From Caulobacteraceae bacterium (GTDB lineage Bacteria > Pseudomonadota > Alphaproteobacteria > Caulobacterales > Caulobacteraceae): a DNA stretch of 11,267 bases. Under the pieces are notes generated by a model. That model had not been told where the DNA came from, did no database searches, and saw only the letters and a list, made by a program, of their open reading frames with translations. A program made the position numbers and the translations under genes. Positions 1 to 5,706 of the stretch are shown here, one piece after another. Positions within the stretch are counted from its first letter, which is position 1. The number at the start of each line of letters is the position of its first letter. Location of the stretch: contig JACDGF010000025.1 in the NCBI GenBank assembly GCA_013815405.1, forward strand, positions 456-11,722. The letters run 5' to 3'.

Positions 1-546
1 GGCGATGGTGAGGGCCAAGGTTCCCTGCACCTCGTCGCAGGCGCGCACGCAGCGCGAGCAGACGATGCAACTGGCCGGGTCGAAGGTGAAATAGGGGTTG
101 GACATGTCGGCGGGCGCGCCGAGGTGGTCGGCGCCTTTACCGTAACGCACCCGCTCGACCCCGGCCCGCGCGGCGGCGTCGGTGATCTCGCCGCTGAAGC
201 GGTCTGGCGCATGATCGGAAAGATAGAGTTCCATCACCCCGTGGCGCAGCCGCCGGATGCGTTCCGAGCCGGTATGCACCGCCATCCCCTCGGCCACCGG
301 CGTGGTGCAGGACGCCGGCGTCCCGCCCCGCCCCTCGATCTCCACCAGGCACAGGCGGCAGGAGCCGAAAGCCTCCAGCGAATCGGTGGCGCAGAGCCTG
401 GGGATGTCGACCCCTGCCAGGGCGGCGGCGCGCAGGATCGAGGTTCCTTCTGGGACGGCGATTTGGACGCCGTCGATCGTCAGGCCGACCGACACATCGG
501 TGGTCGCGACGGGGGTTCCGAAATCGTATTCGGGGGCCAGGGGCAT
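1..546 (-). CDS. fdsA: NAD-dependent formate dehydrogenase, alpha (catalytic) subunit, N-terminal part
   Basis: This is the 5' end (182 codons) of the molybdenum-containing catalytic subunit of a cytoplasmic NAD+-reducing formate dehydrogenase; the rest lies beyond the left edge, and full-length family members are roughly 900-1,000 residues. The N-terminus is a NuoG-like ferredoxin domain. Residues C52, C63, C66 and C80 match the [2Fe-2S] pattern, including the segment FGSCRLCLVEIEG. A second motif, CIVCSRCVRAC at 160-170, holds [4Fe-4S] ligands. The His/Cys motif normally between them (SDHPLDCLTC...C in the family) is replaced by SDHAPDRFSG at about 110-119, with no cysteine up to residue 159. 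The ATG at 546 is chosen because homology begins there; a purine-rich GGGAGGGAGGG lies about 13 bases upstream and belongs to the neighbouring repeat tract. In relatives this gene directly follows fdsB, but here 1.85 kb separates them. Identification is firm; activity is uncertain. Confidence 0.93.
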   Translation of the reverse strand, partial: MPLAPEYDFGTPVATTDVSVGLTIDGVQIAVPEGTSILRAAALAGVDIPRLCATDSLEAFGSCRLCLVEIEGRGGTPASCTTPVAEGMAVHTGSERIRRLRHGVMELYLSDHAPDRFSGEITDAAARAGVERVRYGKGADHLGAPADMSNPYFTFDPASCIVCSRCVRACDEVQGTLALTIA

Positions 547-569
547 GTAGCCATTCTAACCCTCCCTCC

Positions 570-692
570 CCTTCATGGGGAGGGCAATCGCGAAGCGATC
601 GGGTGGGGCTGTCTGGATCGTCCCCCTACCTCGCGGGTTTCACCGCCCTTCCCCACCCTGGCGGCTTCGCCGCCTGTCCCTCCCCACGAAGG
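570..692. repeat. Imperfect palindromic intergenic element A
   Basis: A 123-base imperfect inverted repeat just upstream of fdsA. The outer arm CCTTCATGGGGAGGG (570-584) pairs with CCCTCCCCACGAAGG (678-692), 14 of 15 matching. The inner arm GGGTGGGG (601-608) pairs with CCCCACCC (651-658). Between outer and inner sequence each half has its own small hairpin with a three-base loop: ATCGC-GAA-GCGAT at 587-599 and GGCGGC-TTC-GCCGCC at 660-674. The two halves are thus mirror copies of one unit. I see no coding sequence here. The structure resembles dispersed palindromic repeats of GC-rich Alphaproteobacteria; the family assignment is inference. Confidence 0.7.
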
Positions 693-717
693 CTACCCCG
701 TTTCGCAATCTCAGTCG

Positions 718-753
718 GCGGTCCGGAGTTCGATTCCGGGTCGCGCCTTTTTT
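718..753 (+). terminator. Terminator-like hairpin resembling a tRNA T-arm
   Basis: The segment 718-727 (GCGGTCCGGA) can pair with 735-744 (TCCGGGTCGC), giving a 10-pair stem with two G-U pairs and loop GTTCGAT. Three bases later comes a run of six T (748-753), so on the plus strand it has the form of an intrinsic terminator. The loop and 3' strand (GTTCGATTCCGG) also match the tRNA T-loop/B-box consensus GTTCGANNC. No anticodon arm or 5' half of a tRNA can be folded upstream, so this is not an intact tRNA gene. It could be a leftover tRNA 3' end or simply a terminator. There is no plus-strand gene upstream for it to terminate. Confidence 0.35.
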
Positions 754-926
754 CACCTCTCCCAAAGGGAGAGGGAGGGGCCCGCGCCCCCTCTTGGGCG
801 TGGGACGGTGAGGGGTTGCCGCCTCTCGGGCGGACCGCGGTCGCCCGTGGCGAATATGGCGGGCGCCCACCCCTCACCCTCCCATGGCTTCGCCATGGGC
901 CCCTCCCTCTCCCTACGGGAGAGGTG
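754..926. repeat. Large palindromic intergenic element B
   Basis: A 173-base inverted repeat. The outer arms, 754-783 and 897-926, are 30 bases each and match at 28 positions; both contain CACCTCTCCC and GGGAGAGGGAGGGGCCC. Second inner arms follow: TGGGACGGTGAGGGGT (801-816) pairs with ACCCCTCACCCTCCCA (869-884) at 15 of 16 positions. The right half carries a perfect hairpin CCCATGGC-TTC-GCCATGGG (881-899) and the left half a smaller one (785-789 with 796-800). The nested layout and the GCTTCGC loop core are the same as in element A, so the two belong to the same class. It could form a long hairpin in RNA or a cruciform in DNA. No protein-coding gene is supported across it. Confidence 0.8.
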
Positions 927-986
927 TCCGTTGGGCGGGCGTTGGAGAGGGGCGAGGCTGGGGGCCTTCAGGGGGAGAATAGACTT

Positions 987-1067
987 TTGCCAATCGAAAT
1001 CGTCTTGTAGTGGAACCGGCCGGGAGGCGAGCCGACGCGGGATTTGCTCAAGGCCTTGGAGGAAGAA
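987..1067 (+). pseudogene. Remnant of a HigB/Gp49-like toxin (N-terminus only)
   Basis: Translated from TTG at 987, this reads LPIEIVL, a stop (TAG, 1008-1010), then WNRPGGEPTRDLLKALEEE. The pattern matches the opening of phage Gp49-like/HigB toxins, recalled as MPIEV-F-x-x-x-x-G-x-EPVRxWLKxL. The normal body of about 100 residues is missing: the reading frame runs directly into the antitoxin start region at 1079. The in-frame stop and the internal deletion mean it cannot make an active toxin. In such modules the toxin immediately precedes the antitoxin in the same orientation, and that is the order here, which supports the identification. Recognition rests on about 27 codons, so it is moderate. 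Confidence 0.5.
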
Positions 1068-1078
1068 GGAATTGGAAA

Positions 1079-1363
1079 GTGCCGCCTAACCCGCGTCTCG
1101 GCTCCAGCCTCGACGACTATCTGCGCGAGGAAGGGATCCTCGAGGAATTTCAGGCCATGGCGGCCAAGGAGGTGATCGCCTGGCAACTCGACCAGGCGAT
1201 GAAGGATCGGAATATCAGCAAGACAAAGCTCGCCGAACTTATGCACACCAGCCGCACCCAGGTCAGGCGTATGCTCGACCCGAAAGATGGCAATGTGACG
1301 ATCGAAACCCTCCAGCGCGCCGCGGGCGTGGTCGGCCGTAAGGTGCGGCTGGAGCTGGTCTAA
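1079..1363 (+). CDS. HTH (XRE/HigA-type) antitoxin, toxin partner lost
   Basis: A 94-residue protein of the small XRE-type antitoxin family that pairs with Gp49/HigB-like RelE-fold toxins. The segment from LGSSLDDYLREEGILEEF near the N-terminus through AWQLDQAMKDRNISKTKLAE and the recognition-helix region MHTSRTQVRRMLDPKDGNVT to the C-terminal LQRAAGVVGRKVRLELV follows the family layout along its whole length. The GTG at 1079 is preferred because similarity begins just after it and a GGAGGAAGAAGGA ribosome-binding tract lies at about 1059-1071; an upstream GTG at 1010 would add 23 residues translated from the toxin remnant. It normally neutralises the toxin and represses its own promoter. With the toxin reduced to a fragment it is either an orphan regulator or decaying. 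It lies on the strand opposite to the fds genes. Confidence 0.85.
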   Translation: MPPNPRLGSSLDDYLREEGILEEFQAMAAKEVIAWQLDQAMKDRNISKTKLAELMHTSRTQVRRMLDPKDGNVTIETLQRAAGVVGRKVRLELV

Positions 1364-1548
1364 GCCGACTCTGAGAGGCCTTGGTGGATAAACCTGACTT
1401 TTCGCGCCTTTTGACGACCTACTTCACGTCGCGCTGAACGTCCGCTTGCCATGCGGCGGCGTAGGACCATTCACGACCTGCTGCAGACGTTGCTGACCGC
1501 GTTGACCGCCGCCCGACACCGACATAGGGGGACGACGCGACATTCACC

Positions 1549-2247
1549 ATGCAGGGACGGCAGCAGAGCATGGATAGCGGCACCCGCGACGAGTTGCTCG
1601 GTCGACTGGCGGAAGCGGTCGGATCCGTCACGACCGCCCACCCGACGCGGGTCGCCATCGACGGACCGCCCGCGGCCGGCAAGACCACGCTGGCCGACGA
1701 ACTCGCCGTCGTGCTGCGCGCGCACGGCCGCGAAGTCATCCGCGCGTCGATTGAAGACTACCTCTTCCCCCAGTCACAGCGCTATCGGCGCGGCGTGTAC
1801 TCTGGCGAAGGCTGCTACAACGACAGCTTCGACTACGATGCGCTACACCGGATCCTACTCGATCCGCTAGGCCCGGGTGGAAACCGAAGGTTCCAGCTGG
1901 CGGTCTACGACCGGCGCACGGACACCACAACGTTCCAGCCGGTGACAACGGCGCCCGCCGACGCCGTGCTGGTCTTTGAGGGCGTGTTCCTACTGCGCTC
2001 TGAGCTGATTGAGCGGTGGGACCTGCGCATCTTCGTGTCCGCCGCTTTCGAGGAGACACTGGATCGCGCCCGGACCCGTGACCGGGCGATGTACGGATCC
2101 GTCGTCGAAGTCGAGCGACGTTTCCGCAACCGCTACATACCCGCCCAACAGCTCTACTTCGAGACGGCCCGCCCCACCCATCACGCTGACATCATCGTGT
2201 ACAACAATAAGCCCCAGCAGCCGGCATGGGCTGCTCGAACATTCTGA
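1549..2247 (+). CDS. Uridine kinase-like P-loop kinase
   Basis: A 232-residue P-loop NTPase of the uridine kinase/phosphoribulokinase group, expected to be cytoplasmic. Walker A is GPPAAGKT at residues 39-46; a base-binding or lid region follows IEDYLFP (about 68-74). AVLVFEGVFLL at 139-149 is the Walker-B-like strand with E144. RARTRDR at 173-179 is an arginine-rich lid, and the C-terminus DIIVYNNKPQQPAW is typical of these proteins. Family members phosphorylate uridine or cytidine with a nucleoside triphosphate; the actual substrate here is unknown. The start may be ATG 1549 or ATG 1570 (seven residues shorter); neither has a decisive ribosome-binding site. The gene uses CTA leucine codons at least four times, a codon nearly absent from its neighbours, and its overall pattern recalls actinobacterial uridine kinases. 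It appears intact and acquired, sitting inside the split fds operon on the opposite strand. Confidence 0.82.
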   Translation: MQGRQQSMDSGTRDELLGRLAEAVGSVTTAHPTRVAIDGPPAAGKTTLADELAVVLRAHGREVIRASIEDYLFPQSQRYRRGVYSGEGCYNDSFDYDALHRILLDPLGPGGNRRFQLAVYDRRTDTTTFQPVTTAPADAVLVFEGVFLLRSELIERWDLRIFVSAAFEETLDRARTRDRAMYGSVVEVERRFRNRYIPAQQLYFETARPTHHADIIVYNNKPQQPAWAARTF

Positions 2248-2400
2248 TCGGATGCACATGAGCGGATGGGACGGGAGCTAGGTAGGTCAGCTCACCACCC
2301 CTTCGGAGACATTGGGAATGTGTGCTGACGGGTACTATACGTGACAATCGTTCGCCGGTCGTTGGAGCGAATGAGTTGGGGACCAACCGTCAGATTTTAT

Positions 2401-3939
2401 TTACAGGGACGAGTGGCTTTTAGGGACTTCTCCCCTCCCCCCAAAATCCTCCGGGAAGTGGGTTATGGCGCTCATCACCGGATAGGGGGTGAAGCCGCCC
2501 AGAGCGCAGAGGGAGCCGAACTTCAAGGTGTGGCAGAGGTCTTCGACCAGGGCGAGGTTGCCGGCTACGTCCACCCCGTCGATGACCTTCTGGACGGTCT
2601 CGGCCCCGCGCACCGAGCCGATGCGGCAGGGGGTGCATTTGCCGCAGCTTTCGATCGCGCAGAATTCGAAGGCGAAGCGGGCCTGGGCGGCCATGTCGAC
2701 GGTGTCGTCGAAGACCACGATCCCGCCATGGCCGATCAGGCCGTCGCGGGCCGCGAAGGCCTCATAGTCGTAGACGGTCTCGAACAAGGCGGGTGGAAAG
2801 TAGGCGCCGAGCGGCCCGCCGCATTGGACCGCCTTGACCGGCCGGTCGCTGGCCGTCCCGCCGCCGATCTCCATGACGAGCTGTCCGAGTGTGAGGCCGA
2901 ACGGCGCTTCGTAGAGGCCGGGATGTTTCACGTTCCCGGCCAGCTGGATCGGCTGGGTTCCCCGCGAGCGGCCGACGCCTAGCGCCGCGTAGGCTTCAGC
3001 GCCGTTGGCCAGGATCCACGGCGCCGTCGCCACGGTGAGAACGTTGTTCACCACGGTCGGGCGGCCGAACAACCCCTTGTGGGCCGGCAGCGGCGGCTTG
3101 GCCCGGACCTGCCCGCGCCTGCCTTCCAGGCTTTCCAGGAGCGCCGTCTCCTCGCCGCAGACGTAGGCGCCGGCGCCGACGCGCAGTTCAAGCTCGAAGG
3201 CGCCGAGCAGGCCGTCGGCGCGGGCCGCCTCGATAGCCACCGTGAAGGCGCGGTTCGCGTGAGGGTATTCGGACCTCGAATAGACGAAGCCCTTGGCCGC
3301 ACCGACCGCTAGCCCGGCGATGGCCATACCCTCGATCAGGGCGAAGGGGTCGCCTTCCATGATCATGCGATCGGCAAAGGTCCCGCTGTCGCCCTCGTCG
3401 GCGTTGCAGACGATGTATTTGGGCGCGCCGGTCGCCTCGGCGACGGTGTTCCACTTCACCCCGGCGGGGAAACCGGCGCCACCGCGACCGCGCAGGCCCG
3501 AGAGGGTCATGGCTTCGAGGATGGCGGCCGGGCCGATCTCGCGCGCCCGCTCGAGGCCGGCCAAGCCGCCCCCGGCGCGGTAGTCGTCCAGCGAGGCGGG
3601 GTCCACGATGCCGCACCGGGCGAAGGTGATCCGCGTCTGCCCCGCGAGCCAGGGGTGGTCCTCCGGCGGGCCGATGCGCAGTGGATGCGGGCCGCCGGCG
3701 AGGAAGTCCGCGGCGAACAGAGCCGCCACATCGCGCGCCGTCACCGGGCCATAGGCGACGCGCCCCTCCCCCGTTTCCACCTCGACCATCGGCTCCAGCC
3801 AGAAGAGGCCCCGCGAGCCGGTGCGCACGATCTCCACCGCCAAGCCCTGGCGCGCGGCTTCGGCGACGATTGCGCCGGCGACCGCGTCGGCTCCGACCGC
3901 AAGGGCCGCCGAGTCTTTCGGAACGAAGATACGGCTCAC
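2401..3939 (-). CDS. fdsB: NAD-dependent formate dehydrogenase, beta subunit (FMN/NADH-binding)
   Basis: A 512-residue NuoF-like subunit that passes electrons from the formate-oxidising subunit through FeS clusters and FMN to NAD+. The N-terminal 100 or so residues are the thioredoxin-like domain. The FMN/NADH site is seen at LRGRGGAGFPAG (149-160) and NADEGDSGTFADRMIMEGDP (179-198), followed by AYVCGEETALLESLEG (259-272) and the NuoF-type SLBB region. The C-terminal [4Fe-4S] motif is SCGKCTPCR with C432, C435 and C438, plus C478 in GSLCALGG. GTG 3939 is chosen because it overlaps the fdsG stop as GTGA and has GAGGCGG upstream, indicating translational coupling. Length is normal. The last dozen residues after HFPEDF (VPKSHSSL at the end) are encoded in unusually AT-rich DNA at the junction with the inserted block, so the native tail may have been replaced. 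Confidence 0.95.
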   Translation of the reverse strand: MSRIFVPKDSAALAVGADAVAGAIVAEAARQGLAVEIVRTGSRGLFWLEPMVEVETGEGRVAYGPVTARDVAALFAADFLAGGPHPLRIGPPEDHPWLAGQTRITFARCGIVDPASLDDYRAGGGLAGLERAREIGPAAILEAMTLSGLRGRGGAGFPAGVKWNTVAEATGAPKYIVCNADEGDSGTFADRMIMEGDPFALIEGMAIAGLAVGAAKGFVYSRSEYPHANRAFTVAIEAARADGLLGAFELELRVGAGAYVCGEETALLESLEGRRGQVRAKPPLPAHKGLFGRPTVVNNVLTVATAPWILANGAEAYAALGVGRSRGTQPIQLAGNVKHPGLYEAPFGLTLGQLVMEIGGGTASDRPVKAVQCGGPLGAYFPPALFETVYDYEAFAARDGLIGHGGIVVFDDTVDMAAQARFAFEFCAIESCGKCTPCRIGSVRGAETVQKVIDGVDVAGNLALVEDLCHTLKFGSLCALGGFTPYPVMSAITHFPEDFGGRGEVPKSHSSL

Positions 3940-4400
3940 GCCCGCGCCGCCTCGGCCAGGGTCATGCCGTCCAGGCGGCCAAGAGGCTCGCCGTCGATGA
4001 GGGCGGCGGGAGAGACCGCGCAAAGCCCCAGGCAATAGACGCCCTCGACCGTCACCGCCCCGTCCGCCGTCGTGCCGCCCCAGCCCACACCCAGCGCCGC
4101 CAGGAGGAAGGCGCCGGCCGCCTCGCCGCCCATGGCCTGGCAGGATTCGGCGCGGCAGACCTTGACCACCCGTCTCCCCGGCGGGGCTTGGCGGAAGTCG
4201 TGATAGAAGGTCATCGCCCCGTGGACCTCGGCGCGGCTGAGGTTCAACGCCTTGGCCGTCATCGCCACCGCCTCGCGCGGCACACAGCCGAACGCCGCCT
4301 GCAGGGCGTGGAGGATGGGCAGCGCGGCGCCGTCCAGGTGGGCGCGCGGCCGGATGATTTCCGCCGCCCGCTCGGTCGACCATGGCTCGAAGCGCGTCAC
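3936..4400 (-). CDS. fdsG: NAD-dependent formate dehydrogenase, gamma subunit (NuoE-like [2Fe-2S])
   Basis: A 154-residue NuoE-like subunit of the same cytoplasmic formate dehydrogenase; it carries one [2Fe-2S] cluster near the FMN of FdsB. The four ligands are C82 and C87 (VCRAESCQ) and C123 and C127 (YCLGLCA), in the family spacing C-x4-C...C-x3-C. LNLSRAEVHGAMTFYHDFR at 52-70 is the conserved helix and strand before the cluster. The start is fixed as GTG 4400 because an in-frame TAG lies only four codons upstream (4410-4412); AGGGT lies a short distance ahead as a weak ribosome-binding site. It is the first gene of the fdsGB pair and is divergent from mobA, with fewer than 40 bases between the start codons, so its promoter must overlap mobA coding sequence or be extremely compact. 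Confidence 0.93.
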   Translation of the reverse strand: MTRFEPWSTERAAEIIRPRAHLDGAALPILHALQAAFGCVPREAVAMTAKALNLSRAEVHGAMTFYHDFRQAPPGRRVVKVCRAESCQAMGGEAAGAFLLAALGVGWGGTTADGAVTVEGVYCLGLCAVSPAALIDGEPLGRLDGMTLAEAARA

Positions 4401-4438
4401 GGCTCTACCCTATCCCAATGATCGTGCGCGAGGGAGGG

Positions 4439-5037
4439 ATGGGCGCGGGGGGGATCGGGGGCCTGGCGCTGGCCGGCGGGCGATCGCTGCGGTTCGGGCG
4501 GGAGAAGGCGGCCGCGATCCTGGCCGGCCGGCCGCTGCTCGCCTGGAGCCTCGCCGCCCTGGACGCCCGCTGCGAGGCCGTCGCGGTGAGCGCTTCGCCG
4601 GGCAGCGAGGCTGAAGCGATGGCGCGCGTAAGCCGCCGCGCCGTCCTCCACGATGATCCGGCTGGCGCGCGGGACCCTTGGCGGGCGTCGCGGCGGGCCT
4701 CGCATGGGCGGCGGCGGGTCATGACCTCATGGCCAGCCTGCCTTGCGACACCCCCCTGGTCGGCCCGCTCGAAATCGACGTGCTGATCGCGGCCATCGGC
4801 GAGGCCCCGGCCGCCTATGCGGTCACCGCGGACGGGCCGCAGGGCCTTTGCGCGGTCTGGCGCGCGAGCCTCGCCCGCACGCTGGCCGGAATTTTGGCGA
4901 ACGGCGAGCATCCCTCCGTGCACGGATTCCTCGAAGGGATCGGCGCGGTCGCCGTGGCGTTTGAAGACTCCGATGTCTTTCGCAATGTGAACGCCGAGGA
5001 GGATCTCGCGGCGATCAAGTCGACGTTCAGCCGATAG
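4439..5037 (+). pseudogene. mobA: Molybdenum cofactor guanylyltransferase, frameshifted
   Basis: MobA links GMP to molybdopterin to form the guanine-dinucleotide cofactor (bis-MGD) used by formate dehydrogenases such as FdsA. The N-terminal part has the signature LALAGGRSLRFGREKA and GRPLLAWSL. After DDPAGAR the frame is lost, and similarity resumes one frame over as GPLAGVAAGLAWAA, SLPCDTPLVG, CAVWRASL and VFRNVNAEEDLA, all MobA-like. The break is in the GGG run at 4671-4673; one missing G explains it. From ATG 4439 to the stop is 599 bases, and adding one base gives a 199-residue protein, the usual size. ATG 4418 in the same frame is an alternative start, without a ribosome-binding site. 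As written, the protein would be truncated after about 115 residues and inactive, unless the indel is a sequencing error. It is divergent from fdsG, and its 3' end overlaps vapC by 11 bases. Confidence 0.82.
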
Positions 5038-5446
5038 CCGCGATGGCTGGGACGACGTCGGTGTTGGCAAAGTCGTTACCGACATAGAGCAACGGCGCGT
5101 CCCGGGCCTTGGCCAAGGCATAGGCAAAGCAATCCCCGAAATTGAGCTTCGCCGCCGCGCCGAATCCTCGTCCGAACTGGATACGGGCCCGCATCGCCAG
5201 ACGCGCCTGATCTAAGTCGACGGCGACAAGAGTGATGCCGAACTCATCGAGGAAATGATCGAGATCGGCCACACCCTCGGACGGCTTCCGGTGGCGCCCG
5301 GCCAGAACCGTCCCCGCCTCCACATAGTTCGCCACCGACATCAGCCGCTCTTCGGCGGGAGCGCCGGCCAAGCCCTGGGTGATGCGGTCGGCGCCGGCTT
5401 CGCGCAAAATCATCGCGACGACAGCCGAGGAATCAAGGACGATCAC
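5027..5446 (-). CDS. vapC: VapC-type PIN-domain ribonuclease toxin
   Basis: A 139-residue PIN-domain protein, the toxin of a type II toxin-antitoxin pair; VapC toxins are Mg2+-dependent ribonucleases that typically cut tRNA or rRNA. The acidic catalytic residues are visible: D5 in [10 protein letters not shown]43 in NYVEAG, D105 in [12 protein letters not shown] and D125 in VGNDF. The N-terminal strand and the [28 protein letters not shown] core are typical of the Rv0624-type VapC group. GTG 5446 overlaps the vapB stop as GTGA, so translation is coupled to the antitoxin. It is intact and of normal length. It converges on mobA with an 11-base overlap of the ends. Its RNA target cannot be told from sequence. 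Confidence 0.92.
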   Translation of the reverse strand: MIVLDSSAVVAMILREAGADRITQGLAGAPAEERLMSVANYVEAGTVLAGRHRKPSEGVADLDHFLDEFGITLVAVDLDQARLAMRARIQFGRGFGAAAKLNFGDCFAYALAKARDAPLLYVGNDFANTDVVPAIAAIG

Positions 5447-5694
5447 CCCTCGTCACCGCTCGCCCAGTCCCATTCGGCCTTGGTCACCGGCCGGGTGTCG
5501 TAGTTGGCCCTCACGCGCTCGGAGAACGCCCTGACTCGCCCCGCCACGTCACCATCGGCCGCGCGGGCCGCGCGTTCGCGGGCAAGGCGCTCCCTCAGCG
5601 CCATGGTGACCGCGCCTGTCATTGTGTCGCCCGTCAGGCGCGCAAGTTCCCGCGCCAGTCTATCCGCTTCGTCGGTCTTGATGCTCAGCGCCAA
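5443..5694 (-). CDS. vapB: VapB-type antitoxin
   Basis: An 83-residue antitoxin of the Rv0623/PSK transcription-factor-like family. The N-terminus ([20 protein letters not shown]) is the ribbon-helix-helix DNA-binding region and [19 protein letters not shown] the following helices; the C-terminal part ([20 protein letters not shown]) would wrap the VapC toxin. The start is TTG 5694, supported by AGAAGGGA about eight bases upstream and by the conserved start of the family exactly here. It overlaps vapC by four bases and precedes it, the normal antitoxin-toxin order. Autorepression through the TCTAGA repeats just upstream is likely. Confidence 0.9.
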   Translation of the reverse strand: MALSIKTDEADRLARELARLTGDTMTGAVTMALRERLARERAARAADGDVAGRVRAFSERVRANYDTRPVTKAEWDWASGDEG

Positions 5695-5706
5695 CGAGGG
5701 GTCCCT

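Noticed and set aside
718..747. Intact tRNA gene
   Set aside because: Only a T-arm-like hairpin is present. No matching 5' acceptor strand, D-arm or anticodon loop with U33 can be placed upstream.
626..877. Minus-strand open frames over the palindromic repeats, with an ESNSGPP-like segment
   Set aside because: These are translations of repeat DNA and the reverse of a tRNA T-arm-like sequence; no ribosome-binding site and no plausible protein.
933..975. Possible G-quadruplex from several G runs upstream of the toxin remnant
   Set aside because: Runs of three to five G are spaced irregularly with loops up to nine bases, and G runs are common in this GC-rich repeat tract; no independent support.
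124..1089. Long plus-strand open frame across the fdsA 5' region and the repeats
   Set aside because: It runs antisense to fdsA and through the palindromic elements; the translation is proline/arginine-rich with no family features. GC-rich DNA gives many such open frames.
1400..1548. Promoter for the kinase (TTGACG at 1411, TTGACC at 1502)
   Set aside because: Neither hexamer has a recognisable -10 partner at a suitable distance, so no promoter is called.
2275..2293. GAGCT...AGCTC inverted repeat after the kinase as a terminator
   Set aside because: Only a five-pair stem with a nine-base loop and no following T run; not convincing.
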